Below are positions 39,869-50,355 of a stretch of 64,000 nucleotides of DNA, piece by piece (the stretch's first letter is position 1; each line of letters opens with the position of its first letter). The notes below the pieces were generated by a model. It was not told where the DNA came from, did not search any database, and worked only from the letters and a program-made list of their open reading frames with translations. The stretch is from contig NZ_BMUA01000002.1 in assembly GCF_014649955.1 (NCBI RefSeq), positions 558,001 through 622,000 on the forward strand. Reading direction: 5' to 3'. Made by a program: the position numbers and the translations under genes. This DNA is from Streptomyces violascens. GTDB lineage: Bacteria; Actinomycetota; Actinomycetes; Streptomycetales; Streptomycetaceae.

Positions 39869-40182
39869 CCTGGGTCAGGGCTCCTCTCCACATGTCGAAT
39901 CCCGGTGACTGAGGGCGCACCGGGCGCTGTCGAGCCTACCCCTGCCGGAACGCTCATTTTTTCGACTGACTGCACGTTGAGACAGACACCTCCAGGGTGG
40001 CGGGGAGCAGCGAAATCCGCCTCCCGGCGAACCACCCCCAACACGACCCCACCCCCGGGGATGGCGGCGTACGGGCAACGTCTAGAGTGGCGTGGTACGC
40101 GCAAGTCTTTACCGGGCCTTCACGTCCGGGAACGTCCGGAATCACCGGGGACTTGCTGGGAATTTCTCTGTCAGGGGTGTGC
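39869..40182. promoter_or_regulatory. divergent promoter region between tkt and ctaB
   Basis: A 314-bp non-coding gap. It contains a TTTTTTCGACTGACTGCACG stretch near 39957 that is AT-richer than the flanks, and a TAGAGT -10-like hexamer near 40083 oriented toward ctaB. No clear operator or riboswitch was recognised. Confidence 0.35.
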
Positions 40183-41130
40183 GTGACGGCCGTCGAGTCC
40201 CGACCCGCAGGGGTCATCTTGACTCCCAGCCCGGGGGGCCATCGGCCATTCGGGGCCCGCGTCAAGGCCTTCGTGATGCTGACCAAGCCGCGGATCATCG
40301 AACTGCTCCTCATCACCACCATTCCGGTGATGTTCCTGGCCGAGCAGGGAGTCCCTCCGCTGTGGCTGGTGTTCACCACCACTCTTGGCGGCTACCTCTC
40401 CGCGGGCGGCGCAAACGCGCTGAACATGTACATCGACCGCGACATCGACGCGCTGATGGACCGCACCTCGCAGCGTCCGCTGGTGACCGGCATGGTCTCG
40501 CCGCGCGAGTGCCTGGTCTTCGGCCTCTCGCTCGCCGTCGTCTCGACCCTGTGGTTCGGCCTGCTGGTCAACTGGCTCTCGGCGGCCCTGTCGCTCGGCG
40601 CGCTGCTCTTCTACGTCGTCGTGTACACGATGATCCTCAAGCGCCGGACCTCGCAGAACATCGTGTGGGGCGGCATCGCGGGCTGCCTCCCGGTGCTCAT
40701 CGGCTGGTCCTCGGTCACGAACTCCATGTCGTGGGCGCCGATCATCCTGTTCCTCGTCATGTTCTTCTGGACGCCGCCGCATTACTACCCGCTGTCCATG
40801 AAGGTCAAGGAGGACTACGCGCGGGTCGGCGTGCCGATGCTGCCCGTGGTCGCCTCCAACAAGGTCGTGGCCCGTCACATCGTCCTCTACAGCTGGGTGA
40901 TGGTGGCCGTCTCGCTGCTGCTCACCCCGCTCGGCTACACCGGCTGGTTCTACACCGCGGTGGCGCTGCTCTCCGGCGGCTGGTGGCTGTGGGAGGCGCA
41001 CGCGCTGCAGAACCGCGCCAAGTCCGAGGCGACCGGCGCCAAGCTGAAGGAAATGCGGCTCTTCCACTGGTCGATCACCTACGTGTCGCTGCTGTTCGTG
41101 GCCGTCGCGGTGGACCCGTTCCTGCGCTGA
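40183..41130 (+). CDS. ctaB: protoheme IX farnesyltransferase (heme O synthase)
   Basis: About 315 residues, UbiA-type prenyltransferase with nine hydrophobic helices. The Asp-rich motifs are [20 protein letters not shown] and the later [20 protein letters not shown]. Adds farnesyl to heme b for cytochrome c oxidase. The GTG at 40183 follows AGGGG; a GTG six bases earlier is equally in frame. Longer frame upstream is not conserved in type. Ends 21 bp before a textbook terminator. Confidence 0.95.
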   Translation: MTAVESRPAGVILTPSPGGHRPFGARVKAFVMLTKPRIIELLLITTIPVMFLAEQGVPPLWLVFTTTLGGYLSAGGANALNMYIDRDIDALMDRTSQRPLVTGMVSPRECLVFGLSLAVVSTLWFGLLVNWLSAALSLGALLFYVVVYTMILKRRTSQNIVWGGIAGCLPVLIGWSSVTNSMSWAPIILFLVMFFWTPPHYYPLSMKVKEDYARVGVPMLPVVASNKVVARHIVLYSWVMVAVSLLLTPLGYTGWFYTAVALLSGGWWLWEAHALQNRAKSEATGAKLKEMRLFHWSITYVSLLFVAVAVDPFLR

Positions 41131-41150
41131 CCGCATCGCTTACGCGCATG

Positions 41151-41182
41151 GAGGGGCCAGTGGCGCAAGCCACTGGCCCCTC
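41151..41182 (+). terminator. intrinsic terminator of ctaB
   Basis: GAGGGGCCAGTGGC (41151-41164), GCAA tetraloop, GCCACTGGCCCCTC (41169-41182), followed by TTGT: a perfect 14-bp stem. Confidence 0.9.
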
Positions 41183-41220
41183 TTGTCGCTCCCGGAGCTA
41201 CCCGCTAGTAGCATCGCGGC

Positions 41221-41562
41221 ATGGCAGACACCCAGGTTGACGAGAAGCAGGCCGCCAAGGCCGCACGGCGGGCGGACAAGCTGGCCCGGCAGATCGGCTC
41301 CTTCGCCAAGGAGCACGGCGGCGCCGAGGGGCAGATCGCATACATCGGCCAGAGGGGCGCCCGCATCGTGCTCGTCGGCGAGGACGGCGGCTGGGGCGAC
41401 CTGGTGGCCCCGAGCCACGCCGTCGCCAAGAGCGCGGTCGAGAAGTCCGGGATCACCGTCCACGAGGACTTCGACGGGGAGTTCGCGGCCAAGGTGAAGA
41501 CCGGCCCGTACGAGTGGACCCGCATGGCCGGCATCCAGCTCGGTGGTCCGAAGAACGGCTGA
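41221..41562 (+). CDS. conserved hypothetical protein
   Basis: 113 residues, no membrane segment or signal. N-terminal Lys/Ala-rich helix (EKQAAKAARRADKLARQIG), then a mixed alpha/beta region (GQIAYIGQRGARIVLVGEDGGWGDLVAPS). I do not recognise a characterised family; the location between ctaB and ctaA in actinomycetes is the only context. ATG at 41221; no good Shine-Dalgarno. TAGCAT lies a few bases upstream and could serve as a -10 for a leaderless transcript. Confidence 0.75.
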   Translation: MADTQVDEKQAAKAARRADKLARQIGSFAKEHGGAEGQIAYIGQRGARIVLVGEDGGWGDLVAPSHAVAKSAVEKSGITVHEDFDGEFAAKVKTGPYEWTRMAGIQLGGPKNG

Positions 41563-41639
41563 GCGACCCGCCGAGCAACACCGATCCGGGGCTCACCCGT
41601 TAGGAGTGGTGGAAGCGCGTCCACCGCTGGGAGCCCCGG

Positions 41640-42728
41640 ATGATCGACACCCCGACCCTGGTGGACCAGTACTGCCACGGAGTCCTGCGCACCGAGCTGG
41701 GCCTGGGCACCTTCGAGACGGCGCTGGGCCGCACCGGAGCCCTCCCCGCGCCCGGCACCACGTTCTTCGACACCCAGACCGGCTTCGCCGTACGCCGCTG
41801 GTGCCCCCCGCTGCTCGGCCTCGAACCGCACTGCCCCCCGGCCCGCTATCTGGCCCGCCGCCGTGAACTCGGCGTACTCGAATCGGGCAGACGCCTGCTG
41901 CGGGGCTCCGGGATCTCCACCTATCTGGTGGACACCGGGCTGCCCGGAGACCTCACCGGCCCGCGCGAGATCGCCGCGGCAGGCGCGGCCGACGCCCACG
42001 AGATCGTCCGCCTCGAACTCCTCGCCGAGCAGGTCGCCGACACCTCGGGCACCGTCGAGTCCTTCCTGGCCAACCTCGCCGAGGCCGTGCACACCTCGGC
42101 CGCCTCCGCCGTCGCCTTCGCTTCGGTCGCGGGCGTACGCGAAGGACTCGACCCGGCACCGCCGGGCCCGGGGGAGGTGCGCGGGGCGGCCGGGCGGTGG
42201 CTGGCGGGCAGGCGCAAGCACGGGCGCCTGGAGGATCCCGTACTGCTGCGCCATCTGCTGTGGAGCGCGGTCGCGGCCGGGCGCCCGCTCCAGCTCCAGG
42301 TGGGCATGGCCGACCCGATGCTGCTTGCCGGATTCGCGTCCGCGACGGCCGGGCTCGGCACCGATCTGGTGCTGCTCCACGGCTATCCGTACCACCGCCA
42401 GACCGCCCATCTGGCCAGCGTGCACCCGCATGTGTACGCGGATGTCGGGCCCGCCCTGGTGTGGACGGGGGCGCGGGCGGCGGCCGTGCTCGCGGAGATC
42501 CTGGAGCTGGCCCCGTTCGGGAAGCTGCTCTACTCCAGCGGCGCGCGCGGGCTGCCCGAACTGCATGTGGTGGGCGCGCGGCTGTTCTCCGAAGCGCTCA
42601 GCCGGGTCCTTGGCGACTGGGTCGGCGACGGCGCGTGGTCACGCAGGGACGCACAGCGGGTCGCCGGGATGATCGCGGCGGGCAATGCCCGCCGCGTCTA
42701 CGGTCTTTCAGGCGTGGCTGAGCGCTGA
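41640..42728 (+). CDS. amidohydrolase-family protein
   Basis: 362 residues, TIM-barrel amidohydrolase (Amidohydro_2 type, related to the nodulin-like domain fused to some glutamine synthetases). N-terminal VDQYCHGVLR gives the first metal/active His; LVLLHGYPYHRQTAHLASVHPHVYADVGPA and KLLYSSGARGLPELHVVGA match the C-terminal half. The usual HxH pair is reduced to a single His at the N-terminus, as in several non-classical members. Substrate unknown. ATG at 41640 preceded by GGGAG. Its 3' end overlaps convergent ctaA by 21 bp. Confidence 0.8.
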   Translation: MIDTPTLVDQYCHGVLRTELGLGTFETALGRTGALPAPGTTFFDTQTGFAVRRWCPPLLGLEPHCPPARYLARRRELGVLESGRRLLRGSGISTYLVDTGLPGDLTGPREIAAAGAADAHEIVRLELLAEQVADTSGTVESFLANLAEAVHTSAASAVAFASVAGVREGLDPAPPGPGEVRGAAGRWLAGRRKHGRLEDPVLLRHLLWSAVAAGRPLQLQVGMADPMLLAGFASATAGLGTDLVLLHGYPYHRQTAHLASVHPHVYADVGPALVWTGARAAAVLAEILELAPFGKLLYSSGARGLPELHVVGARLFSEALSRVLGDWVGDGAWSRRDAQRVAGMIAAGNARRVYGLSGVAER

Positions 42729-43703
42729 GTCGGCCGGCGCCGGGACCTCGGCGGAGACCTCGGGGCGTTCTCGCAGCGAGAGCAGGACGCGCAGCACCGC
42801 GATCCACACCAGGCACGAGCCGAGCATGTGCAGGCCGACCAGGATCTCGGGCGTCTTCAGGAAGTACTGGACGTAACCGATCACGCCCTGGCCCATGAGC
42901 ACCAGGAACAGGTCACGGGCCCGGGCGCGCGGGCCGGCCGGGGCGTCGACGGCCTTCAGGACGAACCAGAGGGCGACGGCCAGCGCCACCACGACCCAGG
43001 CGAGGTCCGCGTGCAGCTGCGTGATCATCGTCCAGTCGAGCGGGATGCGCGGCACGTCCTTGGAGTCGCCGGGGTGCCGTCCGGTGCCGGTCACGACCGT
43101 GCCGACCGCGATCAGCGCGGCCGAGGCGGCCACCAGGAGCCAGGTCAGCTGCACAACTGCCTTGCCCACCAAGGGCCTTGGCGCTCCGTCGCCCTCCTGG
43201 GTGCGCTGCCAGGTGACCACCGCGACCGCGATGAGTGCGCTGGAGAGCAGGAAGTGGGCGGCCACCGTGTACGGGTTGAGGCCGACCAGGACGACGATGC
43301 CGCCGAGGATCGCGTTGCCCATGACCACCCAGAACTGCACCCAGCCGAGCCGGGTCAGCGGGCGCCGCCAGGGCTTCGCCGAGCGGGCGGCGATGATCGC
43401 CCAGCCGACCGCGGCGCACAGGACGTACGTCAGCATCCGGTTGGTGAACTCGACGATGCCGCGGAAGCCCATCTCGCTGGTGACGGTCAGGCTGTCGCTG
43501 GTGCACTTGGGCCAGGTGGGGCAGCCGAGCCCGGAGCCGGTGAGCCGGACCGCGCCGCCGGTCACCACGATGGCGACGGACATGACGAGGGCGGCAAGGG
43601 CCGCGCGCCGCACGATCGTCGGGGAGGCGGTCCACCGCTGCGCGATGTAGAGGAGCGGATTGCGGGCCGCTGCGGTCACATCGGCTCGGGTCACTTTCGG
43701 CAT
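42708..43703 (-). CDS. ctaA: heme A synthase (COX15/CtaA family)
   Basis: 331 residues, about eight membrane helices with conserved heme-ligand His residues (GIVEFTNRMLTYV with preceding ARG/His region, TVAAHFLLSS, ITQLHADLAWV, LVGLHMLGSCLVW). The paired cysteines in GLGCPTWPKC are typical of Gram-positive CtaA. Oxidises heme O to heme A for the aa3 oxidase; pairs with ctaB. The ATG at 43703 is seven bases after TACGAT, suggesting a leaderless message; an alternative start at 43733 adds ten residues. Confidence 0.94.
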   Translation of the reverse strand: MPKVTRADVTAAARNPLLYIAQRWTASPTIVRRAALAALVMSVAIVVTGGAVRLTGSGLGCPTWPKCTSDSLTVTSEMGFRGIVEFTNRMLTYVLCAAVGWAIIAARSAKPWRRPLTRLGWVQFWVVMGNAILGGIVVLVGLNPYTVAAHFLLSSALIAVAVVTWQRTQEGDGAPRPLVGKAVVQLTWLLVAASAALIAVGTVVTGTGRHPGDSKDVPRIPLDWTMITQLHADLAWVVVALAVALWFVLKAVDAPAGPRARARDLFLVLMGQGVIGYVQYFLKTPEILVGLHMLGSCLVWIAVLRVLLSLRERPEVSAEVPAPADSALSHA

Positions 43704-43776
43704 GCGCCCTATCGTAGGCGCCCGTTTGTGCATGTTTTCACGAGGGGTGCCCGGCCGGCCGGGCCAAGCCCCCGGC

Positions 43777-44544
43777 CTACTCCCAGCGGAAGAACTTCGC
43801 CGCCGCGCCGAGGCCCAGTACCGCCCACACCGCGAGGATCCCGAGGTCTCCCCACGGCATCGACGCGCCCTGCTGGAGAACGTCGCGCAGCCCGTCGGAC
43901 AGGGCCGAGATGGGGAGCAGGCTCAGCGCGGACTGCACGCCGCCGGGGAACTTGTCCATCGGCACGATCACCCCGCCGGCCACGAGCAGCAGCAGGAACA
44001 CCAGGTTGGCCGCGCCCAGCGTCGCCTCGGCCTTCAGGGTGCCCGCCATGAGCAGCCCGAGCCCCGAGAACGCGGCGGTGCCGAGCACCAGCAGGAGCAG
44101 CACCGCGAGCGGGTTGCCGTGCGGGGACCAGCCCAGCGCGAAGGCGATCACGGTGAGCAGGACGACCTGGAGCACCTCGGTGACCAGCACGGCCAGCGTC
44201 TTCGACGTCATCAGCGCCCAGCGCGGCAGCGGCGAGGCGCCGAGCCGCTTGAGCACCCCGTAGCGCCGCTCGAAGCCGGTCGCGATGGCCTGGCCGGTGA
44301 AGGCGGTCGACATCACGGCGAGCGCGAGAATGCCCGGCGCGAGGAAGTCGACGGACCTGCCCTGCCCGGTGTCGATGATGTCGACGGTCGAGAACAGCAC
44401 GAGCAGCAGGCCCGGAATGATCACGGTGAGCAGCAGCTGCTCGCCGTTGCGCAGCAGCATCCGCGTCTCCAGGGCGGCCTGCGCCCCGATCATCCGCCCG
44501 AGCGGCGCGGCCCCCGGCTTCGGCGCGTACGTACCGGCGCTCAT
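43777..44544 (-). CDS. ABC-2 type exporter permease
   Basis: 255 residues with six hydrophobic helices and the ABC-2 pattern (LLLTVIIPGLLLVLFSTV; FTGQAIATGFERRYGVLKRLGASPL; LVFLLLLVAGGVIVPMDKFPG). Partner of the ATPase encoded upstream. The ATG at 44544 lies in a duplicated copy of the ATPase gene's 3' end, which also supplies its GGGAG ribosome site. Substrate unknown; DrrB-like drug export is possible, although the ctaA-side location is conserved in actinomycetes. Confidence 0.9.
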   Translation of the reverse strand: MSAGTYAPKPGAAPLGRMIGAQAALETRMLLRNGEQLLLTVIIPGLLLVLFSTVDIIDTGQGRSVDFLAPGILALAVMSTAFTGQAIATGFERRYGVLKRLGASPLPRWALMTSKTLAVLVTEVLQVVLLTVIAFALGWSPHGNPLAVLLLLVLGTAAFSGLGLLMAGTLKAEATLGAANLVFLLLLVAGGVIVPMDKFPGGVQSALSLLPISALSDGLRDVLQQGASMPWGDLGILAVWAVLGLGAAAKFFRWE

Positions 44545-44584
44545 GCGCGCAGCTCCCTACTGGTCAGCTCCAGGCTGTGTCTTT

Positions 44585-44612
44585 CCGGGGGGCAACCCCC
44601 GGGCCCCCGGCC
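44585..44612. repeat. dispersed GC-rich hairpin repeat, copy 1
   Basis: CCGGGGGG-CAA-CCCCCGG-G-CCCCCGGCC. The same 28-base block with two changes occurs at 52389-52416, and a shorter relative is at 60898-60922. It can form a stem of CCGGGGG with CCCCCGG. Confidence 0.6.
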
Positions 44613-44638
44613 GGTGGCAGGGGCGTTGTGGTCCCGAG

Positions 44639-45565
<927 letters not shown>

Positions 45566-45639
45566 GACCGGCAAGTCTAGGCGGGGCGCAAGGTCCCTCC
45601 GGCGCGGGGGCCCGGGTCCCCGACAGCGGGCGGACAGGC

Positions 45640-46443
45640 CTACTCCTCGCGCGGGCGGTGGATCGGCAGCCACCGTTCGGCGTAGGCGACCGCGTCCCGG
45701 ACCGGGAACAGGCGGCAGACGGCGGCACCCACCGTGCCCCGCACCACCTCCTTGTCCCGCTCGAAGTCCGCGCCCAGCTCGTCGAAGCGCTCGCTCGTGA
45801 CCGAGGTGTCCCGGACCGTCAGCCACATGCGGCCCTCGGGCGTCATCGCCGCGAACGACACCTCCGTCATCGGTCCCGGCACCCGGTATTCCGCGAGGTG
45901 GAAGGACGTACAGGAGTCGTATCCCGCGCCGAGCAGCAGGACCCGGGCGCCGGCGTCCTCCAGGCGGGCCAGCGGGCTGCGCTCGCCGAGCAGGCAGTCG
46001 AGCGCGTGGCCCCGGGTGATTCGCGCCGCGCCCGGGCCGATCGCCGCGAAGGAGGTCTGCGGATGGGCGCTGCGCAGGGCGCCGGGCCAGGTGCGGACGG
46101 CCTCCGGGATCACCCCGATGCCGTAGTTCGGCGTGGTCGCCGGATCGTAGGCGGGGATGGCCGCCCGGACTCCCGCCCACCACTCCTCGGGCACCGGTGG
46201 GTTCTCCCAGTGCGCGGGGTCGGAGTTGTCGCCGGAGTGCGTGGGGACCACCAATGTGCCCGTTTCGCCCAGTGCGTCAAGAAATGCCTGAACCACCGCG
46301 ACCGCGCCTCCGCACACCCAGCCGAGCGACTTCAGGGAGGAGTGCACGAGGAGGGTCTCGCCGGGCCGCACACCCAGCTCCCGCAGGTCCTCGGCGAGTG
46401 AGTCGCGCGTACACAAAGGGCCGGTCACAGGGGGTGTGGGCAT
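45640..46443 (-). CDS. AAC(3)-family N-acetyltransferase
   Basis: 267 residues, Antibiotic_NAT fold. Family blocks are complete: ETLLVHSSLKSLGWVCGG, LVVPTHSGDNSDPAHWENPP, LRSAHPQTSFAAIGPGA, GERSPLARLEDAGARVLLLG and SFHLAEYR. Known members acetylate the 3-amino group of aminoglycosides; many Streptomyces carry chromosomal homologues of unproven specificity. The ATG at 46443 gives the family N-terminus; a TTG at 46509 would add 22 non-conserved residues and is rejected. Divergent from sufR. Confidence 0.88.
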   Translation of the reverse strand: MPTPPVTGPLCTRDSLAEDLRELGVRPGETLLVHSSLKSLGWVCGGAVAVVQAFLDALGETGTLVVPTHSGDNSDPAHWENPPVPEEWWAGVRAAIPAYDPATTPNYGIGVIPEAVRTWPGALRSAHPQTSFAAIGPGAARITRGHALDCLLGERSPLARLEDAGARVLLLGAGYDSCTSFHLAEYRVPGPMTEVSFAAMTPEGRMWLTVRDTSVTSERFDELGADFERDKEVVRGTVGAAVCRLFPVRDAVAYAERWLPIHRPREE

Positions 46444-46463
46444 GGCACGGGAGTCTGCCGGAA

Positions 46464-46545
46464 GCCCCCTTTTGGGGGCCACCGAATTCCCGGTGGAACG
46501 ATCGATCAAAGATCGTTTCCGCAGGTCAGCTTAGGTATGCCTAAG
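46464..46545. promoter_or_regulatory. palindromes in the aac(3)-sufR divergent region, including an iron-box-like site
   Basis: Three symmetric elements: GCCCCC-TTTT-GGGGGC (46464-46479), AACGATC (46497-46503) with GATCGTT (46511-46517), and CTTAGG-TATG-CCTAAG (46530-46545). The last resembles half of the DtxR/IdeR/DmdR iron box (TTAGGTTAGSCTWA...) and lies about 35 bp upstream of the sufR -35, so iron control of the suf operon is plausible but unproven. Confidence 0.5.
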
Positions 46546-46580
46546 TGATGCACCGCACCGGTCGGTGATCGGGGCGTGGG

Positions 46581-46617
46581 TTGTCAGGCTCTGAGGAATT
46601 ACGCAACAATGGCGTTG
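46581..46617 (+). promoter_or_regulatory. leaderless promoter of sufR
   Basis: TTGTCA (46581-46586), 18-base spacer, AACAAT (46605-46610), then six bases to the GTG at 46617. Spacing shows an ordinary housekeeping promoter rather than the RecA-NDp type despite the TTGTCA. Confidence 0.6.
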
Positions 46618-47369
46618 TGAAAAACATCGGCGAGGCTCCGCAGGAGGAACTCGCGACCGGTGAGCGGTCCACCCGCAACCGGGTCGCGCGATCCATCCTG
46701 GACCACGGGCCCTCGACCGCACAGGACCTCGCGAACCGCCTCGGCCTCACCCAGGCCGCCGTCCGCCGCCACCTCGACGCACTCGTCGCCGACGAGGTCG
46801 TCGCACCACGTGAACAGCGCGTGTACGGGGCGCGGACCCGTGGCCGGCCGGCCAAGGTCTTCGCGCTCACCGACTGCGGCCGGGACGCCTTCGAGCAGTC
46901 CTACGACAAGCTCGCGGTGGACGCCCTGCACTGGATCGAGCAGTCGGCGGGCGGCGGCGCGGCCGGCGAGGAAGCCGTCGCGGCGTTCGCCCGGGCCCGC
47001 ATCGAGGCTCAAGCGGGGGCGTACAGGGACGCGATCGAGGCCGTGCAGCCTGAAGAGCGCACCCAAGCCCTGGCCAAGGCCTTGAGCGCCGACGGGTACG
47101 CTGCTACGGCGCGCAGCGCGCCCCTTCCGCAGCGCGGTGAGCAGCTGTGCCAGCACCACTGCCCGGTCGCCCACGCCGCCGAGCGGTACCCGCAGCTGTG
47201 CGAGGCGGAGACGGAGTTCTTCTCCCGCCTCCTGGGAACGCACGTGCAGCGCCTGGCGACCATCGCCCACGGCGACGGCGTCTGCACCACGTTCATCCCG
47301 CACGGCGCGCCACCACAGACCACACATCAGCAAGCATCTGCAAGCACGGCCGGGAGGAACCCCGCATGA
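46617..47369 (+). CDS. sufR: Fe-S cluster-sensing transcriptional regulator SufR
   Basis: 250 residues. N-terminal winged helix ([47 protein letters not shown]) and C-terminal cysteine cluster ([29 protein letters not shown]), the pattern of SufR proteins that bind an Fe-S cluster and repress suf. First gene of the suf operon; its stop overlaps the sufB ATG. The GTG at 46617 fits the leaderless promoter; an earlier in-frame start would lie inside the promoter. Confidence 0.93.
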   Translation: MKNIGEAPQEELATGERSTRNRVARSILDHGPSTAQDLANRLGLTQAAVRRHLDALVADEVVAPREQRVYGARTRGRPAKVFALTDCGRDAFEQSYDKLAVDALHWIEQSAGGGAAGEEAVAAFARARIEAQAGAYRDAIEAVQPEERTQALAKALSADGYAATARSAPLPQRGEQLCQHHCPVAHAAERYPQLCEAETEFFSRLLGTHVQRLATIAHGDGVCTTFIPHGAPPQTTHQQASASTAGRNPA

Positions 47370-48787
47370 CTCTCCCCACGGAGACTGCCCACCCTGAGCT
47401 CGATGGCCTGGGCACGTACGAATACGGCTGGGCCGACTCCGACGCGGCCGGCGCCGCTGCCAAGCGCGGTCTTTCCGAGGCTGTCGTCCGCGACATCTCG
47501 CAGAAGAAGAACGAGCCGGAGTGGATGCTGAAGCTGCGCCTCAAGGGTCTGCGGCTCTTCGACAAGAAGCCCATGCCGAACTGGGGCTCCGACCTCTCCG
47601 GCATCGACTTCGACAACATCAAGTACTTCGTCCGGTCGACGGAGAAGCAGGCGGAGTCCTGGGAGGACCTGCCCGAGGACATCAAGAACACGTACGACAA
47701 GCTCGGCATCCCCGAGGCGGAGAAGCAGCGCCTCGTCGCGGGCGTCGCGGCCCAGTACGAGTCCGAGGTCGTCTACCACCAGATCCGGGAGGACCTGGAG
47801 GAGCAGGGCGTCATCTTCCTCGACACCGACACCGCGCTGAAGGAGCACCCGGAGCTCTTCCAGGAGTACTTCGGCACGGTCATCCCGGTCGGCGACAACA
47901 AGTTCGCGTCGCTGAACACCGCGGTGTGGTCGGGCGGCTCGTTCATCTACGTGCCCAAGGGTGTCCACGTCGACATCCCGCTGCAGGCCTACTTCCGCAT
48001 CAACACGGAGAACATGGGCCAGTTCGAGCGGACGCTGATCATCGTCGACGAGGACGCCTACGTCCACTACGTCGAGGGCTGCACCGCCCCGATCTACTCC
48101 TCGGACTCGCTGCACAGCGCCGTCGTCGAGATCATCGTCAAGAAGGGCGGCCGCTGCCGCTACACGACGATCCAGAACTGGTCGAACAACGTCTACAACC
48201 TGGTCACCAAGCGCGCCGTGGCGTACGAGGGCGCGACCATGGAGTGGATCGACGGCAACATCGGTTCCAAGGTCACCATGAAGTACCCGGCCGTCTACCT
48301 GATGGGCGAGCACGCCAAGGGCGAGACGCTCTCCATCGCCTTCGCGGGCGAGGGCCAGCACCAGGACGCCGGTTCCAAGATGGTCCACATGGCCCCGAAC
48401 ACCTCCTCCAACATCGTCTCCAAGTCGGTGGCGCGAGGTGGTGGCCGCACCTCCTATCGCGGTCTGGTCGAGATCGGCGAAGGCGCGCACGGCTCCAAGA
48501 GCAACGTGCTGTGTGACGCCCTGCTCGTCGACACGATCTCCCGCTCGGACACGTACCCCTACGTGGACGTCCGCGAGGACGACGTGTCCATGGGCCACGA
48601 GGCGACCGTCTCCAAGGTCTCCGAGGACCAGCTCTTCTACCTGATGAGCCGCGGTCTGACCGAGTTCGAGGCGATGGCGATGATCGTGCGCGGCTTCGTC
48701 GAGCCGATCGCCAAGGAGCTCCCCATGGAGTACGCCCTTGAGCTCAACCGGCTGATCGAGCTGCAGATGGAGGGCTCGGTCGGATAA
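47366..48787 (+). CDS. sufB: Fe-S cluster assembly protein SufB
   Basis: 473 residues, scaffold subunit of the SufBC2D complex. Right-handed beta-helix core and the conserved C-terminal [28 protein letters not shown] are visible, as are [11 protein letters not shown] and [20 protein letters not shown] at 47366 has GGGAGGA upstream and overlaps the sufR stop. Confidence 0.97.
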   Translation: MTLPTETAHPELDGLGTYEYGWADSDAAGAAAKRGLSEAVVRDISQKKNEPEWMLKLRLKGLRLFDKKPMPNWGSDLSGIDFDNIKYFVRSTEKQAESWEDLPEDIKNTYDKLGIPEAEKQRLVAGVAAQYESEVVYHQIREDLEEQGVIFLDTDTALKEHPELFQEYFGTVIPVGDNKFASLNTAVWSGGSFIYVPKGVHVDIPLQAYFRINTENMGQFERTLIIVDEDAYVHYVEGCTAPIYSSDSLHSAVVEIIVKKGGRCRYTTIQNWSNNVYNLVTKRAVAYEGATMEWIDGNIGSKVTMKYPAVYLMGEHAKGETLSIAFAGEGQHQDAGSKMVHMAPNTSSNIVSKSVARGGGRTSYRGLVEIGEGAHGSKSNVLCDALLVDTISRSDTYPYVDVREDDVSMGHEATVSKVSEDQLFYLMSRGLTEFEAMAMIVRGFVEPIAKELPMEYALELNRLIELQMEGSVG

Positions 48788-48849
48788 CGACCGCTCCCCG
48801 TCCCGCAGTTGAGCAGATTCTGATTCAGGAAGAGAGCACTACGACAGCC

Positions 48850-50031
48850 ATGGCTGAGGCTCAGAACATCCCGGTGGGCTCCACCACCGCCGGTTCGATC
48901 GCGGTGGCCGCCGAGTCGACCGTCGCCACCCGCATGAGCGCCCCCCCGTCCTTCGACGTCGCGGACTTCCCGGTCCCGCACGGCCGTGAGGAGGAGTGGC
49001 GGTTCACGCCGCTGGAGCGGCTGCGCGGGCTGCACGACGGCACCGCGGTCGCCACCGGTGACGGTGTGAAGATCGTCGTCGAGGCCCCCGAGGGTGTCGT
49101 CGTCGAGACCGTCGGGCGCGACGACGCCCGGCTCGGCAAGGCCGGCACGCCGGTGGACCGCATCGCGGCCCAGGCGTACTCGTCCTTCGCCAAGGCCTCC
49201 GTCGTGACCGTCCCCAAGGAGACGGTGCTCACCGAGCCGATCCGGATCGCCGTGCACGGCGAGGGCGGCGTGGCCTACGGCCACCAGGTCGTCGAGCTCG
49301 GTGCGTTCGCCGAGGCCGTCGTGGTCATCGACCACACGGGCGATGCGGTGCTCGCCGCCAACGTCGACTACCTCCTCGGCGACGGTGCCAAGCTGACCGT
49401 GGTCTCCGTCCAGGACTGGGACGACAAGGCCGTCCACGTCGCCCAGCACAACGCGCTGATCGGCCGCGACGCCACCTTCAAGTCCTTCGTGGTCACCTTC
49501 GGCGGCGACCTGGTGCGCCTGCACCCGCGGGTCGCCTACGCGGGCACCGGCGGCGAGGCCGAGCTCTTCGGCCTGTACTTCACCGATCAGGGCCAGCACC
49601 AGGAGCACCGCCTCCTGGTCGACCACAACACCCCGCACTGCAAGTCCAACGCCGTGTACAAGGGCGCCCTGCAGGGCGAGGACGCGCACGCCGTGTGGAT
49701 CGGTGACGTCCTCATCCAGGCCGCGGCCGAGGGCACGGACACCTACGAGATGAACCGCAACCTGGTTCTGACCGACGGCGCCCGCGTCGACTCGGTGCCG
49801 AACCTGGAGATCGAGACCGGCGAGATCGCCGGCGCCGGTCACGCCTCTGCCACCGGCCGCTTCGACGACGAGCAGCTCTTCTACCTGATGTCCCGCGGCA
49901 TCCCGCCGACCGAGGCCCGCCGCCTGGTCGTGCGCGGCTTCTTCGCGGAGCTCGTCCAGCAGATCGGTCTGCCGGACGTCGAGGAGCGCCTGCTCGCCAA
50001 GATCGAGACGGAGCTGGAGGCTTCCGTCTGA
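48850..50031 (+). CDS. sufD: Fe-S cluster assembly protein SufD
   Basis: 393 residues, paralogue of SufB lacking its cluster-binding features. FPVPHGREEEWRFTPLERL at the N-terminus and [30 protein letters not shown] at the C-terminus are diagnostic. Partner in SufBC2D. 62 bp after sufB; its last base is the first base of the next start codon (TGATG). Confidence 0.96.
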   Translation: MAEAQNIPVGSTTAGSIAVAAESTVATRMSAPPSFDVADFPVPHGREEEWRFTPLERLRGLHDGTAVATGDGVKIVVEAPEGVVVETVGRDDARLGKAGTPVDRIAAQAYSSFAKASVVTVPKETVLTEPIRIAVHGEGGVAYGHQVVELGAFAEAVVVIDHTGDAVLAANVDYLLGDGAKLTVVSVQDWDDKAVHVAQHNALIGRDATFKSFVVTFGGDLVRLHPRVAYAGTGGEAELFGLYFTDQGQHQEHRLLVDHNTPHCKSNAVYKGALQGEDAHAVWIGDVLIQAAAEGTDTYEMNRNLVLTDGARVDSVPNLEIETGEIAGAGHASATGRFDDEQLFYLMSRGIPPTEARRLVVRGFFAELVQQIGLPDVEERLLAKIETELEASV

Positions 50032-50348
50032 TGGCCTTCGTCAAAGCCTGTGCGCTGAGCGAGCTGGAGAGCGACACCCCCAAGCGGGTGGAGATCGACG
50101 GCACGCCGGTGTCCCTCGTCCGCACCGAGGGGGAGGTGTTCGCGATCAACGACATCTGCTCGCACGCGAACGTGTCGCTCTCGGAGGGCGAGGTGGAGGA
50201 CTGCGCCATCGAGTGCTGGCTGCACGGCTCCAGCTTCGACCTCCGCACCGGCAAGCCGTCCGGCCTTCCCGCGACGCGCCCCGTCCCCGTATACCCCGTA
50301 AAGATCCAAGGGGACGATGTGCTCGTCTCCGTCACCCAGGAGTCCTGA
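50031..50348 (+). CDS. Rieske-type [2Fe-2S] ferredoxin of the suf operon
   Basis: 105 residues, soluble, dioxygenase-ferredoxin type. Ligands C43 and H45 (CSHANVSL) and C62 and H65 (ECWLHGSSF); no disulfide cysteines, as expected for this class. Its place between sufD and sufC is standard in actinobacteria. It may deliver electrons or act in cluster transfer (inference). ATG overlaps the sufD stop by one base. Confidence 0.92.
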   Translation: MAFVKACALSELESDTPKRVEIDGTPVSLVRTEGEVFAINDICSHANVSLSEGEVEDCAIECWLHGSSFDLRTGKPSGLPATRPVPVYPVKIQGDDVLVSVTQES

Positions 50349-50355
50349 GTTCCCC

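Noticed and set aside
46581..46617. RecA-NDp damage promoter for sufR
   Set aside because: TTGTCA is present, but no TAnnnT follows at the required spacing; a normal -35/-10 pair with 18-base spacing explains it better.
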